From Pseudomonas migulae NBRC 103157 (GTDB lineage Bacteria > Pseudomonadota > Gammaproteobacteria > Pseudomonadales > Pseudomonadaceae): 64,000 nucleotides of DNA. This document shows positions 16,522 through 25,222 of the stretch, one piece after another. The DNA lies in contig NZ_BDAG01000030.1 in assembly GCF_002091715.1 (NCBI RefSeq), forward strand, positions 1 through 64,000. Reading direction: 5' to 3'. The first letter of the stretch is position 1. The number at the start of each line of letters is the position of its first letter. The notes below the pieces were generated by a model. The model ran no database searches. It was not told the origin of the DNA and saw nothing but the letters and a program-made list of their open reading frames with translations. Made by a program: the position numbers and the translations under genes.

Positions 16522-17865
16522 ATGACTACCGATGGCCAGCGCTCACTCGCACAGCGACTGACGGGCATTGATGAGATTGAATGTGTTACGCCTGACTTGA
16601 ACGGCGTGCCCCGTGGCAAGGTCATGACAGCCGAGGGGTTTCTCGAAGGACGGCGGTTGCAGATGGCGCGGGGTGTGCTGCTGCAATGCATCATGGGCGG
16701 ATACCCGCCGGCGCGTTTTTACGGCAGTGACGACGGTGACCTGGCGCTGGTGCCCGATCCTGCGCAGATTCACCGCTTGCCCTGGAGCAAGCAGCCGCGC
16801 GCCTTCGCCATTTGTGATGCCGACGAGCTGACCGGCGAGAGCTCGAACCTGTCGACCCGTGGCCAACTCAAGGCCGTCGTCGCGCGTTATGCGGCACTGG
16901 GTCTGGCGCCTGTGGTGGCGACCGAACTGGAATTCTTTGTCTTCGCGCCCAACACCGACCCGACGCAACCCTTCCAGCCGCCGCTGGGCCTGGATGGTCG
17001 TCGCGAGGACGGTTGTTCGGCGTTCAGCGTCAGCTCCAACAACGGCTTGCGCCCGTTTTTCAGTGAAGTCTACGAATGCATGGCGGCACTCGGTTTGCCC
17101 CGCGATACGTTCATGCATGAAATGGGCGTCAGCCAGTTCGAAATCAATCTGCTGCACGGCGATCCGCTGCTGCTGGCCGACCAGACGTTCCTGTTCAAGC
17201 ATCTGCTCAAGGAAGTTGCGCTCAAGCACGGCCTGACCGTGGTCTGTATGGCCAAGCCGCTGGCGCATACGCCGGGCAGTTCGATGCACATTCACCAGAG
17301 CATCGTCGAGATCGGCAGCGGGCGTAACGTGTTCAGCGACGCGGCCGGTGAACCGACTGCGACCTTCCGTCACTTCATCGGCGGTCAGCAGGCGGGCATG
17401 GCGGATTTCACCGCACTGTTTGCGCCGAACGTAAACTCCTATCAGCGCTTGTGTCATCCGTTCGCGTCACCCAACAATGCCTGCTGGTCCCACGACAATC
17501 GCGCGGCCGGTTTGCGTATTCCGGCGAGTTCGCCGGCCGCTCGTCGAGTCGAGAACCGCTTGCCGGGGGCGGATGCCAATCCGTATCTGGCGATCGCCGC
17601 CAGCCTGGCGGCGGGGCTGTACGGTATTGAAAAAGAGCTGGAGCCGAGCGCAGCGATCCAGGGTGAGTTCGAGGTGCCGGATAATCTTTCGTTGCCGTGT
17701 ACCTTGCATGCCGCTCTCGAACGTCTGAAACGTAGCCAATTGGCGAAGGAACTGTTTGGCAAGGAGTTCATCGAAGGCTACGTCGCTTCGAAGACCCTGG
17801 AGTTGACCAGCTTCTTTGATGAAATTACGCCCTGGGAGCGCCGTGTCCTGGCCGCCCAGGCCTGA
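16522..17865 (+). CDS. Glutamine synthetase family protein, probable gamma-glutamylpolyamine synthetase
   Basis: 447 aa from ATG 16522 with AAAGGA upstream. Glutamine synthetase fold: N-terminal beta-grasp (TPDLNGVPRGKVM), then the ATP-grasp-like catalytic barrel with ATELEFFVF, HEMGVSQFEINL, PGSSMHIHQS (the PGSGMH-type loop), NNACWSHDNRAAGLRIP, and RRVENRLPGADANPYLA. It lacks the adenylylation-site region of true GlnA. The VARGxV-less DLNGVPRGK N-terminus and length fit PuuA/PauA enzymes, which ligate glutamate to putrescine or other polyamines using ATP. The exact substrate cannot be told. A terminator and an MFS transporter gene follow. Confidence 0.82.
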   Translation: MTTDGQRSLAQRLTGIDEIECVTPDLNGVPRGKVMTAEGFLEGRRLQMARGVLLQCIMGGYPPARFYGSDDGDLALVPDPAQIHRLPWSKQPRAFAICDADELTGESSNLSTRGQLKAVVARYAALGLAPVVATELEFFVFAPNTDPTQPFQPPLGLDGRREDGCSAFSVSSNNGLRPFFSEVYECMAALGLPRDTFMHEMGVSQFEINLLHGDPLLLADQTFLFKHLLKEVALKHGLTVVCMAKPLAHTPGSSMHIHQSIVEIGSGRNVFSDAAGEPTATFRHFIGGQQAGMADFTALFAPNVNSYQRLCHPFASPNNACWSHDNRAAGLRIPASSPAARRVENRLPGADANPYLAIAASLAAGLYGIEKELEPSAAIQGEFEVPDNLSLPCTLHAALERLKRSQLAKELFGKEFIEGYVASKTLELTSFFDEITPWERRVLAAQA

Positions 17866-17879
17866 CGAACCTTCGTCTT

Positions 17880-17906
17880 CGGGCTATCTTTCGGATAGCC
17901 CGTTTC
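17880..17906 (+). terminator. Intrinsic terminator after the glutamine synthetase-like gene
   Basis: CGGGCTATC and GATAGCCCG arms around TTTCG, followed by TTTCTC. It lies 15 bases past the stop codon and 29 bases before the MFS transporter gene, so the two may be partly uncoupled. Confidence 0.7.
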
Positions 17907-17934
17907 TCACCGCAAGGAGCCGCTCGGAACGCCG

Positions 17935-19302
17935 ATGCGCCAAATCTGGAAACCCTTTCGAGCGCTGTATTTTGCCTCGCTGATGATGTTGATCGGCTCG
18001 GGCCTGCTGAGTACTTACCTGGGCTTGCGCCTGGCGGCCGACCATGTCGACAGCCTGTGGGTCGGTGCGTTGATGGCCGCCAACTATTTCGGCCTGGTGC
18101 TGGGGGGCAAGATCGGTCACCGGTTGATTGCCCGTGTAGGGCATATCCGCGCCTATTCGGCCTGCGCCGGGATCGTCGGCGCGGCAGTGCTGGGCCACGG
18201 CCTGGTGGACTGGCTGCCTGCCTGGATATTCCTGCGGGTCATCGTCGGCCTCGGCATGATGTGCCAGTACATGGTCATCGAAAGCTGGCTCAATGAGCAG
18301 GCTGAAGCCTCACAACGCGGGACGGTGTTCAGCGGATACATGATCGCGTCGTATCTGGGCCTGGTGCTGGGGCAACTGATTCTGGTCATGCACCCGGCGC
18401 TCGGTCTGGAGCTGTTGATGCTGGTCGCCCTGTGCTTTGCCCTGTGCCTGGTGCCGGTCGCCCTGACCCGGCGGATTCACCCGGCGCCTCTGCACCCGGC
18501 GCCGATGGAACCGCGATTTTTCATCAAACGCGTACCGCAGTCGTTGAGTACAGTGCTGGGGGCGGGCTTGATCATTGGCTCGTTCTACGGTCTGGCGCCG
18601 CTGTATGCCTCGCAGCAAGGGTTGTCCACGGAGCAGGTCGGTCTGTTCATGGGTAGCTGCATTTTTGCCGGCCTGCTGGTGCAGTGGCCGTTGGGCTGGT
18701 TGTCCGACCGTTATGACCGGGCGTTGTTGATCCGCTGTTTTGCGGTGGTGCTGGCCCTGACTGCGTTGCCGCTGGCCATCATGCAACAGGTGCCGCTGGA
18801 GGTTTTGTTTGTCGCCGGGTTCTTCTGTTCGCTGGTGATGTTCTGCCTGTATCCGCTGGCGGTGGCGTTCTCCAATGACCACGTCGAGGGTGATCGTCGT
18901 GTTTCCCTGACCGCGATGTTGCTGGTGACCTACGGTGTCGGCGCCAGTATCGGGCCGCTGGTCGCCGGGGTGCTGATGAAGATGTTCGGCAGCCAGATGC
19001 TTTACGCCTTCTTCAGTTTCTTCGCGTTGGTGCTGGTGTGGCGGATCCGCCCGAAAGCGGTGACCAACCTGCACCAGGTGGACGATGCGCCGTTGCATCA
19101 CGTCGCCATGCCGGACAGCATGTCGAGTTCGCCGCTGGTGGCTTGCCTTGATCCGCGGGTCGATGAGCAAGTGGTGCAGGACCAGATGCAGAGTCCGGTC
19201 AATCCCGAGCCAACTCCCGAGCCTGAGCCCGCGCCAGAAACCGATCCGCCCGAGGATCCGGATGCTGGCCGCGAGCAAAGCTTCACCGAGGCTCGACCCT
19301 GA
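17935..19302 (+). CDS. MFS transporter (YcaD-like family)
   Basis: 455 aa with twelve predicted membrane segments (ALYFASLMMLIGSGLLSTYLG first, AFFSFFALVLVWRI last). The signature GLGMMCQYMVIESWLNEQA and the loop GWLSDRYDR match the YcaD-type MFS group of unknown substrate. The C-terminal tail, about 70 residues, is cytoplasmic and ends in a proline/glutamate-rich run (PEPTPEPEPAPE). ATG 17935 has GGAA nearby and AAGGAG further upstream. Proximity to a polyamine ligase gene hints at uptake of a related amine, which is inference only. Confidence 0.82.
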   Translation: MRQIWKPFRALYFASLMMLIGSGLLSTYLGLRLAADHVDSLWVGALMAANYFGLVLGGKIGHRLIARVGHIRAYSACAGIVGAAVLGHGLVDWLPAWIFLRVIVGLGMMCQYMVIESWLNEQAEASQRGTVFSGYMIASYLGLVLGQLILVMHPALGLELLMLVALCFALCLVPVALTRRIHPAPLHPAPMEPRFFIKRVPQSLSTVLGAGLIIGSFYGLAPLYASQQGLSTEQVGLFMGSCIFAGLLVQWPLGWLSDRYDRALLIRCFAVVLALTALPLAIMQQVPLEVLFVAGFFCSLVMFCLYPLAVAFSNDHVEGDRRVSLTAMLLVTYGVGASIGPLVAGVLMKMFGSQMLYAFFSFFALVLVWRIRPKAVTNLHQVDDAPLHHVAMPDSMSSSPLVACLDPRVDEQVVQDQMQSPVNPEPTPEPEPAPETDPPEDPDAGREQSFTEARP

Positions 19303-19313
19303 ATCGCACCACC

Positions 19314-19413
19314 TGTAGGAGCCGGCTTGCTGGCGATGAGCGTTAACGAAGACGCATATTAACTGGATGAACACTGCGCATTTGAATCCATCGCCAGCAA
19401 GCCGGCTCCTACA
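19314..19413. repeat. REP doublet (GTAGGAGCCGGCTTGCTGGCGAT type)
   Basis: Two inverted near-perfect copies at 19314-19338 and about 19389-19413 flank about 50 bases. Sits between converging genes. Confidence 0.9.
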
Positions 19414-19442
19414 GTGAGCCGCGCAGACCAAACGAATGGCGC

Positions 19443-19482
19443 AAAAAAAACGGGCAGTCACCGCAAGGGACTGCCCGTTTTT
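19443..19482. terminator. Bidirectional intrinsic terminator between MFS and flgZ genes
   Basis: Eight A residues, then CGGGCAGTC, a short loop, GACTGCCCG and five T residues. It serves converging transcripts from both sides. Confidence 0.85.
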
Positions 19483-19497
19483 CATGCCGCTATCGAA

Positions 19498-20244
19498 TTA
19501 CATGTCGTCTTTGTCGAAGCGTCGTGCTTCGCGCTGAAGTTGATAGACGAAGCGCTCGACCTGACGCTGCACCAGGCCGCTCATGTTGTGAAAACGGATG
19601 CCGGCGAAGGTGGTGGAGATTTTTTCTTCGAAGTGCAGGTAGCGCAGTTCGACCGGTGCCGTCATTTTGCCGAAGGGCAGGGCGGCGGCAAAGCGGTCGT
19701 AGACCTGGCCCAGTTGCAGGCTGCCGGTAATGTCGCCGTCGAAGCGCAACTTGCAGCCGGTGGCGGAAATGTCCAGCAGCTTGCCGCTGATCGGCGCCTT
19801 GAGCTTTTCACCGTCCAGATCGACGTTGACCAGTTGTGCCAGCTTCAATGCCGCGCGAAAGGCATTGCGGCGCTGGTGATAGACCACTTCATCGGGCAGC
19901 GGACCGCGATAGCAGCGACTGTCACCGGATTCGTCGATGGTCAGTTGACCGTTGCTTTCCCAAGCGATGCGCACGCCGTCGTGAAAGCCTTCGACCTTGA
20001 ACGGTTCGCCCGCCAGCAGGAAGCGTTCGCCGTCACGCGGGATCATCTCGTCGAGCGCGATGGTGCGGCCTTCGCGGTCCACGTCGACCAGATAGCTCTG
20101 GAAGCGCTGAGTGCGCTCATGGAACGTGATGATCAGCGGATCATGGCTTTCTTGCAGTTGGCGCAGGTTGCCGGAGATTTCCAAAGGCGTGGTAAGCACC
20201 TTGGGTGGCTGCGGGGCATCTTCCGCGGTTAAGGCATTGGACAC
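19498..20244 (-). CDS. flgZ: c-di-GMP-binding flagellar brake protein (YcgR/FlgZ, PilZ domain)
   Basis: 248 aa. N-terminal YcgR domain (about 15-115) followed by a PilZ domain with the c-di-GMP motifs RRNAFR (the RxxxR-type arginines) and DISATG (D/NxSxxG). On binding c-di-GMP these proteins act at the flagellar motor to slow or stop swimming. Located 93 bases downstream of flgN in the same direction, the arrangement known for Pseudomonas flgM-flgN-flgZ. It links the flagellar block to cyclases such as the one at 7085-8620. Confidence 0.92.
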   Translation of the reverse strand: MSNALTAEDAPQPPKVLTTPLEISGNLRQLQESHDPLIITFHERTQRFQSYLVDVDREGRTIALDEMIPRDGERFLLAGEPFKVEGFHDGVRIAWESNGQLTIDESGDSRCYRGPLPDEVVYHQRRNAFRAALKLAQLVNVDLDGEKLKAPISGKLLDISATGCKLRFDGDITGSLQLGQVYDRFAAALPFGKMTAPVELRYLHFEEKISTTFAGIRFHNMSGLVQRQVERFVYQLQREARRFDKDDM

Positions 20245-20336
20245 GGTTCATCAATCTCCAGACAAAATATGACTACGGCTGGCCAGTATATTGCCAGCAT
20301 GTTGCAAGTCTTGATAGGGCGTGGTCATTTGAAGGC

Positions 20337-20804
20337 TCAAGCCTGACTGAGCGGGCGTGGCTTCGCAAGCTTGGCGGTTGATCCGCGAGCATCATAAAGG
20401 GCAGGCGGTTCGCCGCCGGTGAGGATTTTCAGCTGGTTGGCCGTGGTGGCTTGCTGGACCAGGATCGACTGGCCATTATTGGCGTTCGCTGCCTGGCATT
20501 GAGCCAGAAGGTCGGTCAGCACATCGCTCTGCGCCAGCAACTCTTCGCCGATGCTCGAATGGCTGGCCAGTTGCTCCAGGCCGCTGCGATTGACCGGCAG
20601 ATTGAGGCTGGCGAGGATTTCACTGCGCTTGCGGCCATGCTGTTCGAGCAGAATGATCAATGCCTGCTTCTGCGCCAGAATGTCTTCGAGCAGTGGCATG
20701 TCACGACCGTGCAAGGCGAGGGACTCGGCTTGCAGTAACTCCAGCAATCGTTGCGCTGGAGCAAAGTCGTCGGTGATCAGTTGCAGTAAGTTAGTGTCGT
20801 GCAT
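20337..20804 (-). CDS. flgN: Flagella synthesis chaperone FlgN
   Basis: 155 aa, almost wholly helical, with heptad-like leucines (LLQLITDDFAPAQRLLELLQAE) and a FlgN family layout. FlgN is the export chaperone for the hook-filament junction proteins FlgK and FlgL. It follows flgM by 47 bases and should share the sigma-28 promoter upstream of flgM. A disordered tail (RGSTAKLAKPRPLSQA) ends the protein. Confidence 0.9.
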   Translation of the reverse strand: MHDTNLLQLITDDFAPAQRLLELLQAESLALHGRDMPLLEDILAQKQALIILLEQHGRKRSEILASLNLPVNRSGLEQLASHSSIGEELLAQSDVLTDLLAQCQAANANNGQSILVQQATTANQLKILTGGEPPALYDARGSTAKLAKPRPLSQA

Positions 20805-20851
20805 GGCTGGCCTTGGGTTTTAAGCGTCCAAAAGCCTGGCGCGGCCGTAGC

Positions 20852-21178
20852 CTAGCGCTGGGCTTCGAAGTTGAGCAGTTTGCTGGCTACACGGTTGCTG
20901 TCGACTTTGTAGCTGCCATCGGCAATCGCTGCTTTCAACTCGGCCACACGGGCTTTGTCGACGGCAGGCTGATCGCGCAGCTTGTCAGTGACCTGTTGCA
21001 ACTGTTGAGCCTCATTGCTGAGGTGTACCGATTCCCCGCTTTTGACGGTGCTGGCCTGTTCGGCCGGGGTATTCAGCGGCGCGGATTTGCCGGCTTCGGC
21101 CGTTTCCTTGGCAACGCTGGTACGTGTACTGCCCGTAAGTGGCGAGGAGCTGTTCAAACGGCTGAAATCGATGACCAT
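20852..21178 (-). CDS. flgM: Anti-sigma-28 factor FlgM
   Basis: 108 aa. MVIDFSRLNSSSPLTG start, a disordered Ser/Thr-rich middle, and a C-terminal helical sigma-binding region (VHLSNEAQQLQQV, RVAELKAAIADGSYKVDSNRVASKLLNFE). It holds FliA inactive until exported through the finished hook-basal body. A sigma-28 promoter is readable 37-63 bases upstream, giving the known feedback loop. Confidence 0.95.
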   Translation of the reverse strand: MVIDFSRLNSSSPLTGSTRTSVAKETAEAGKSAPLNTPAEQASTVKSGESVHLSNEAQQLQQVTDKLRDQPAVDKARVAELKAAIADGSYKVDSNRVASKLLNFEAQR

Positions 21179-21214
21179 GGTAAAAAACCTCTGAGTATTT
21201 GGACGCTTGCCATG

Positions 21215-21241
21215 TTTTCGGCTCTCCCTGTGAAAACTTTA
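21215..21241 (-). promoter_or_regulatory. Sigma-28 (FliA) promoter of flgM-flgN
   Basis: On the minus strand TAAA (21241-21238), 15 bases, then GCCGAAAA (21222-21215). This matches the FliA consensus TAAA-N15-GCCGATAA at 11 of 12 positions. Confidence 0.85.
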
Positions 21242-21341
21242 GACCCATTTATCAATGAGCCTGCATGCGCCAGCACTTCTCTGCATGCGGCACAGTTTAG
21301 GGAACAGCCTCGGGCAACGCCACTTCTTCAGGAAAGGGTGC

Positions 21342-22103
21342 CTACATAGACACTTCCACCTGGCCCGGCGCGGTGACTTGCGCCTTGATGACCCGCTTGG
21401 AGTTGAGGTTTTTCACGCGAATCTGTTCGCTCATGCCGCCATTGGACAGGGCTTCGCCGGGCATTCGCACGCTGAGCGTACCACTGCGGGCGGTAATCAC
21501 CACCTGGTCGCCTTTACGAATGACTTCCGCCTGCTCGAGGTGAACGAGGGTAATCACCTGGTCGGCGACCATTGGTCGGGTAAGTCGCTGGCCGATCGCC
21601 TGGTCGAGGGTCGTCAGGTAGCCCTGGTTGATCAGGCTGATATCGCGTTCGCGCAGGAGCACGTCAGCAGGTTCGACAATGTCGGCGCGGCGCAGCGGGC
21701 GGGTGGTGGTCACGACGTCGCGAAACAGGCGGACTTGAGCGGGTACGAACACCGTCCAGGGGGAGGTTCCCTCACAGCGAACCTTGACCGTAACGCGGCC
21801 CAGCGGCTTGGCCGGGCTCTCGAGGCTGGCTGTCAATTCCTTGTCGCACATGGGCATGCGCAGCCGCGGATCGAGCTGGTTGACCTGGATTTCGTAGCTA
21901 CCTTCCATTTGACTGGTCGCCAGATAGTCTTCTACGGTGAATTCAAGAAAGCCCTGGGTGACGCCGATAAGCATGTCAGGCAAGGTAACCGCGTCAGCAA
22001 GGGCAGGGCTGCCAGCGTTGAGCAGGCAAACGGCCGACATTGCACAGAGCAATCTGCGGAAAGGTGATGTCAGGCGTCGGAAAAATGTCGGTTCTGTGTT
22101 CAT
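21342..22103 (-). CDS. flgA: Flagellar basal body P-ring assembly chaperone FlgA
   Basis: 253 aa from ATG 22103. An N-terminal signal peptide is seen (FRRLTSPFRRLLCAMSAVCLLNAGSPALADA), then an AFP/SAF-like domain typical of FlgA (YEIQVNQLDPRLRMPMC; PLRRADIVEPADVLLRERDI; GQRLTRPMVADQVIT). FlgA acts in the periplasm as the chaperone of P-ring protein FlgI. A sigma-54 promoter lies only about 12-27 bases before this start, which would leave almost no leader; the true start could be a little downstream, but the N-terminus looks like a good signal peptide. Divergent from cheV. Confidence 0.9.
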   Translation of the reverse strand: MNTEPTFFRRLTSPFRRLLCAMSAVCLLNAGSPALADAVTLPDMLIGVTQGFLEFTVEDYLATSQMEGSYEIQVNQLDPRLRMPMCDKELTASLESPAKPLGRVTVKVRCEGTSPWTVFVPAQVRLFRDVVTTTRPLRRADIVEPADVLLRERDISLINQGYLTTLDQAIGQRLTRPMVADQVITLVHLEQAEVIRKGDQVVITARSGTLSVRMPGEALSNGGMSEQIRVKNLNSKRVIKAQVTAPGQVEVSM

Positions 22104-22114
22104 AAGAGTTAAAA

Positions 22115-22130
22115 AGCAAGCGCCGTGCCG
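22115..22130 (-). promoter_or_regulatory. Sigma-54 promoter of flgA
   Basis: On the minus strand CGGCACG-GCGC-TTGCT, close to the -24/-12 consensus TGGCACG-N4-TTGCW. FlgA belongs to the FleQ/RpoN-dependent class in P. aeruginosa, which fits. Confidence 0.75.
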
Positions 22131-22184
22131 TTTAGTGATGAATGTGCGTCGCAACACACTTAGCGTTGGTGTAGGAGTCTGGGC

Positions 22185-23117
22185 ATGGCTGGTGTAATGG
22201 ATTCGGTAAACCAGCGCACGCAACTGGTAGGGCAGAATCGCCTGGAGCTGTTGTTGTTCCGTCTTGACGGCCAGCAACTGTACGGGATCAACGTGTTCAA
22301 GGTTCGTGAGGTGCTGCAATGCCCCAAGCTGACCCTGATGCCCAAGTCCAGTCCTGTCGTGTGCGGTGTGGCAAATATCCGGGGGGCGACCATTCCGATC
22401 CTTGATCTGGCAATGGCGACCGGTTCCGGAGCGTTGAAAGATCAAAGCAATCCCTTCGTGATCATCACGGAGTACAACACCAAGACGCAGGGTTTCCTGG
22501 TGCGCTCGGTGGAACGCATCGTCAACATGAACTGGGAGGAGATTCATCCGCCTCCCAAGGGCACCGGACGCGATCATTACCTGACGGCTGTGACTCGGGT
22601 CGACAATCAGTTAGTCGAAATCATCGACGTCGAGAAGATCCTGGCGGAAGTGGCCCCGACGCCGGAAGCGATTTCCGTCGGTGTGGTCGATGTCGAGACC
22701 CAGCACAAGGCGCTGTCGCTGCGGGTGCTGACGGTCGATGACTCGTCGGTGGCACGCAAGCAGGTCACGCGTTGCCTGCAGACGGTCGGTGTTGAAGTGG
22801 TGGCGTTGAACGACGGACGGCAAGCGCTCGATTACCTGCGCAAGCTGGCCGACGAGGGCAAGAAGCCAGAGGAAGAGTTCCTGATGATGATTTCCGACAT
22901 CGAGATGCCGGAAATGGACGGGTACACCTTGACGGCCGAAATCCGCAACGACCCTCGCATGCAAAAGCTTCATATCATCCTGCATACTTCGTTGTCGGGT
23001 GTGTTCAATCAGGCGATGGTCAAGAAAGTCGGTGCCGATGACTTCCTGGCCAAATTCCGTCCTGATGACCTGGCATCCCGGGTAGTCGACCGGATCAAAG
23101 CAGCAGACATCAGCTAG
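22185..23117 (+). CDS. cheV: Chemotaxis protein CheV (CheW-receiver fusion)
   Basis: 310 aa. CheW-like domain at about 15-165 (FRLDGQQLYGINVFKVREV, VANIRGATIPILDL), then a receiver at about 178-305 with DD (LTVDDSS), phospho-acceptor Asp in MMISDIEMPEMDG, and Lys in FLAKFRP. It couples chemoreceptors to CheA and may act as a phosphate sink or adaptor. ATG 22185 has TAGGAG upstream. It is followed by cheR after 46 bases. Confidence 0.93.
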   Translation: MAGVMDSVNQRTQLVGQNRLELLLFRLDGQQLYGINVFKVREVLQCPKLTLMPKSSPVVCGVANIRGATIPILDLAMATGSGALKDQSNPFVIITEYNTKTQGFLVRSVERIVNMNWEEIHPPPKGTGRDHYLTAVTRVDNQLVEIIDVEKILAEVAPTPEAISVGVVDVETQHKALSLRVLTVDDSSVARKQVTRCLQTVGVEVVALNDGRQALDYLRKLADEGKKPEEEFLMMISDIEMPEMDGYTLTAEIRNDPRMQKLHIILHTSLSGVFNQAMVKKVGADDFLAKFRPDDLASRVVDRIKAADIS

Positions 23118-23163
23118 GGGCCTTCTGCCCCTGGCGGTTAACACGATTTAAGAGGCGGCATCT

Positions 23164-23991
23164 TTGTCTACGGGTAATTTGGATTTCGAACAGTTCCGGG
23201 TCTTCCTGGAAAAAGCCTGTGGCATTTTGCTCGGTGAAAACAAGCAGTACCTGGTCTCGAGCCGTCTCAACAAACTGATGGAGCAGCAAGGCATCAAGTC
23301 CCTGGGTGAGCTGGTCCAGCGCATCCAGACTCAGCCGCGCAGCGGTTTGCGCGAGTTGGTGGTCGATGCCATGACGACCAACGAAACCCTGTGGTTTCGT
23401 GACACCTATCCGTTTGAAGTCTTGAAGAACAAGGTACTGCCCGAAGCAATCAAGGCAGCTCCGGGCCAGCGTCTGCGGATCTGGTCGGCGGCGTGCTCGT
23501 CGGGGCAGGAACCGTATTCGCTGTCGATGTCCATCGACGAGTTCGAACGGGTCAACATGGGCCAGTTGAAGATGGGCGTGCAGATCGTCGCCACTGATTT
23601 GTCCAGCACCATGCTGACCAACTGCAAGAACGGCGAATATGACAGCCTGGCCATCGGCCGCGGTCTGTCGCCCGAGCGCCTGCAGCGTTACTTCGACCCG
23701 AAAGGGCCGGGACGCTGGGCGATCAAGGCGCCGATCAAGAGCCGGGTGGAATTTCGCTCGTTCAACCTGCTGGACAGCTACGCGAGCCTCGGCAAGTTCG
23801 ACATCGTGTTCTGCCGCAATGTCCTGATCTACTTCTCCGCCGAGGTGAAGAAGGACATTCTGTTGCGTATTCACAGCACGCTGAAGCCGGGCGGTTATCT
23901 GTTCCTCGGCGCGTCCGAAGCGCTGAACGGCTTGCCGGATCATTACCAGATGGTTCAGTGCAGCCCGGGGATTATTTACCAGGCGAAGTGA
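23164..23991 (+). CDS. cheR: Chemotaxis protein methyltransferase CheR
   Basis: 275 aa, starting at TTG 23164 with AGAGGCGG upstream; no ATG lies near and the family N-terminus (LDFEQFRVFLEKACGI) begins at once. N-terminal helical domain, then the SAM-binding methyltransferase domain: WSAACSSGQEPYSLSM, TDLSSTMLTNCKNGEY, FDIVFCRNVLIYF, KPGGYLFLGASEAL. It methylates glutamates of chemoreceptors using SAM. In an operon with cheV; a terminator follows. Confidence 0.93.
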   Translation: MSTGNLDFEQFRVFLEKACGILLGENKQYLVSSRLNKLMEQQGIKSLGELVQRIQTQPRSGLRELVVDAMTTNETLWFRDTYPFEVLKNKVLPEAIKAAPGQRLRIWSAACSSGQEPYSLSMSIDEFERVNMGQLKMGVQIVATDLSSTMLTNCKNGEYDSLAIGRGLSPERLQRYFDPKGPGRWAIKAPIKSRVEFRSFNLLDSYASLGKFDIVFCRNVLIYFSAEVKKDILLRIHSTLKPGGYLFLGASEALNGLPDHYQMVQCSPGIIYQAK

Positions 23992-24010
23992 TGGGTTGGC
24001 GGTGTCATAA

Positions 24011-24041
24011 AACGGGAGTCCTCAGGGGCTCCCGTTTTTTT
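24011..24041 (+). terminator. Intrinsic terminator after cheR
   Basis: ACGGGAG and CTCCCGT arms around TCCTCAGGGG, followed by a seven-T run. Confidence 0.85.
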
Positions 24042-24077
24042 ATGCCTGCCGACTTCCCAAAGACACCACAAACCCAA

Positions 24078-24167
24078 TGTGGGGGCGGGCTTGCTCGCGA
24101 AGGCGTCGTGTCAGTCGACATCGGCGTTGGCTGATACACCGCTTTCGCGAGCAAGCCCGCTCCCACA
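24078..24167. repeat. REP doublet (TGTGGGAGCGGGCTTGCTCGCGA type)
   Basis: Inverted copies at both ends with about 40 bases between, in the cheR-flgB gap. It is followed by the flgB promoter. Confidence 0.9.
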
Positions 24168-24292
24168 GGAGAAAGTCGTTGCCCATGGCAAAGCGGCAGA
24201 AAAGCGGCAGACGGCGGAAACCCGTTGCCGCTTTTCTGGCATTGCCGCCTTGTCCCTGCCCGCAAAGCCCCGGTTTATGGGGTTTTCTGAAT

Positions 24293-24308
24293 TGGCACGC
24301 CGCTTGCT
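24293..24308 (+). promoter_or_regulatory. Sigma-54 promoter of flgBCDE
   Basis: TGGCACG-CCGC-TTGCT, a perfect -24/-12 match, 45 bases before the flgB start. Hook and rod genes are FleQ/RpoN or FleR/RpoN controlled in Pseudomonas. Confidence 0.88.
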
Positions 24309-24352
24309 ATGTTCATCGTACGAAAAATCAGGTCACCCGAAGGTTTCCCGAC

Positions 24353-24760
24353 ATGAGCATCAGCTTCGATAAAGCGCTCGGTATCCACGAACAAGCCCTG
24401 GGCTTCCGCGCTCAGCGTGCCGAAGTCCTGGCCAACAACATCACCAACGCCGACACCCCGAACTACAAGGCTCGGGATCTGGACTTCTCGAAAGTGCTCG
24501 CCGAGCAGAGCGAGAAAACCAGGAACGGCACCTTTGCCTTGAACATGACCAACAACCGGCATATCGAAGCCGAAGGTCTGGGCAACGGCGACGAGTCGCT
24601 GATGTATCGCACGCCGATGCAACCGTCGATCGACCAGAACACCGTGGACGCTCAGCTTGAACAATCAGCGTACGCAGAAAACGCGGTCAACTTCCAGGCC
24701 AGCTTCACCCTGCTCAACAGCAAATTCAAAGGGCTGATATCCGCCCTGCGAGGAGAGTAA
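24353..24760 (+). CDS. flgB: Flagellar basal-body rod protein FlgB
   Basis: 135 aa. FlgBC-type N-terminal motif (FRAQRAEVLANNITNADTPNYKARDLDF) and a conserved C-terminal helix (FQASFTLLNSKFKGLISALRGE). Proximal rod subunit, exported by the flagellar type III system without a cleaved signal. First gene of the flgBCDE operon; the next gene begins three bases after its stop. Confidence 0.96.
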   Translation: MSISFDKALGIHEQALGFRAQRAEVLANNITNADTPNYKARDLDFSKVLAEQSEKTRNGTFALNMTNNRHIEAEGLGNGDESLMYRTPMQPSIDQNTVDAQLEQSAYAENAVNFQASFTLLNSKFKGLISALRGE

Positions 24761-24763
24761 GTC

Positions 24764-25207
24764 ATGTCTCTAGCCAGTGTTTTCAATATCGCCGGTAGCG
24801 GCATGAGTGCCCAGACCACTCGCCTGAACACCGTCGCCAGTAACATCGCCAACGCCGAAACCGTCTCGTCGAGCATCGACCAGACCTACCGCGCCCGTCA
24901 CCCGGTGTTCGCCACCATGTTCCAGGGTGGCCAGAGCGGCGGCAGCGATTCGCTGTTCCAGAACCAGGACGCTGCAGGCCAGGGTGTGCAAGTGCTGGGC
25001 GTGGTCGAAGACCAGAGCAACCTGGACGCCCGCTACGAACCGAACCATCCGGCGGCCGATGCCAAGGGCTATGTCTACTACCCGAACGTGAACGTGGTGG
25101 AAGAAATGGCCGACATGATTTCCGCGAGCCGTTCGTTCCAGACCAACGCCGAAATGATGAACACCGCCAAAACCATGATGCAGAAGGTCCTGACCCTCGG
25201 TCAGTGA
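24764..25207 (+). CDS. flgC: Flagellar basal-body rod protein FlgC
   Basis: 147 aa. N-terminal ASVFNIAGSGMSAQTTRLNTVASNIANAET and C-terminal NVVEEMADMISASRSFQTNAEMMNTAKTMMQ, both diagnostic of FlgC. Proximal rod subunit. GAGGAG upstream overlaps the end of flgB, showing tight coupling. Confidence 0.96.
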   Translation: MSLASVFNIAGSGMSAQTTRLNTVASNIANAETVSSSIDQTYRARHPVFATMFQGGQSGGSDSLFQNQDAAGQGVQVLGVVEDQSNLDARYEPNHPAADAKGYVYYPNVNVVEEMADMISASRSFQTNAEMMNTAKTMMQKVLTLGQ

Positions 25208-25222
25208 TAAGGGGCGACTCAG

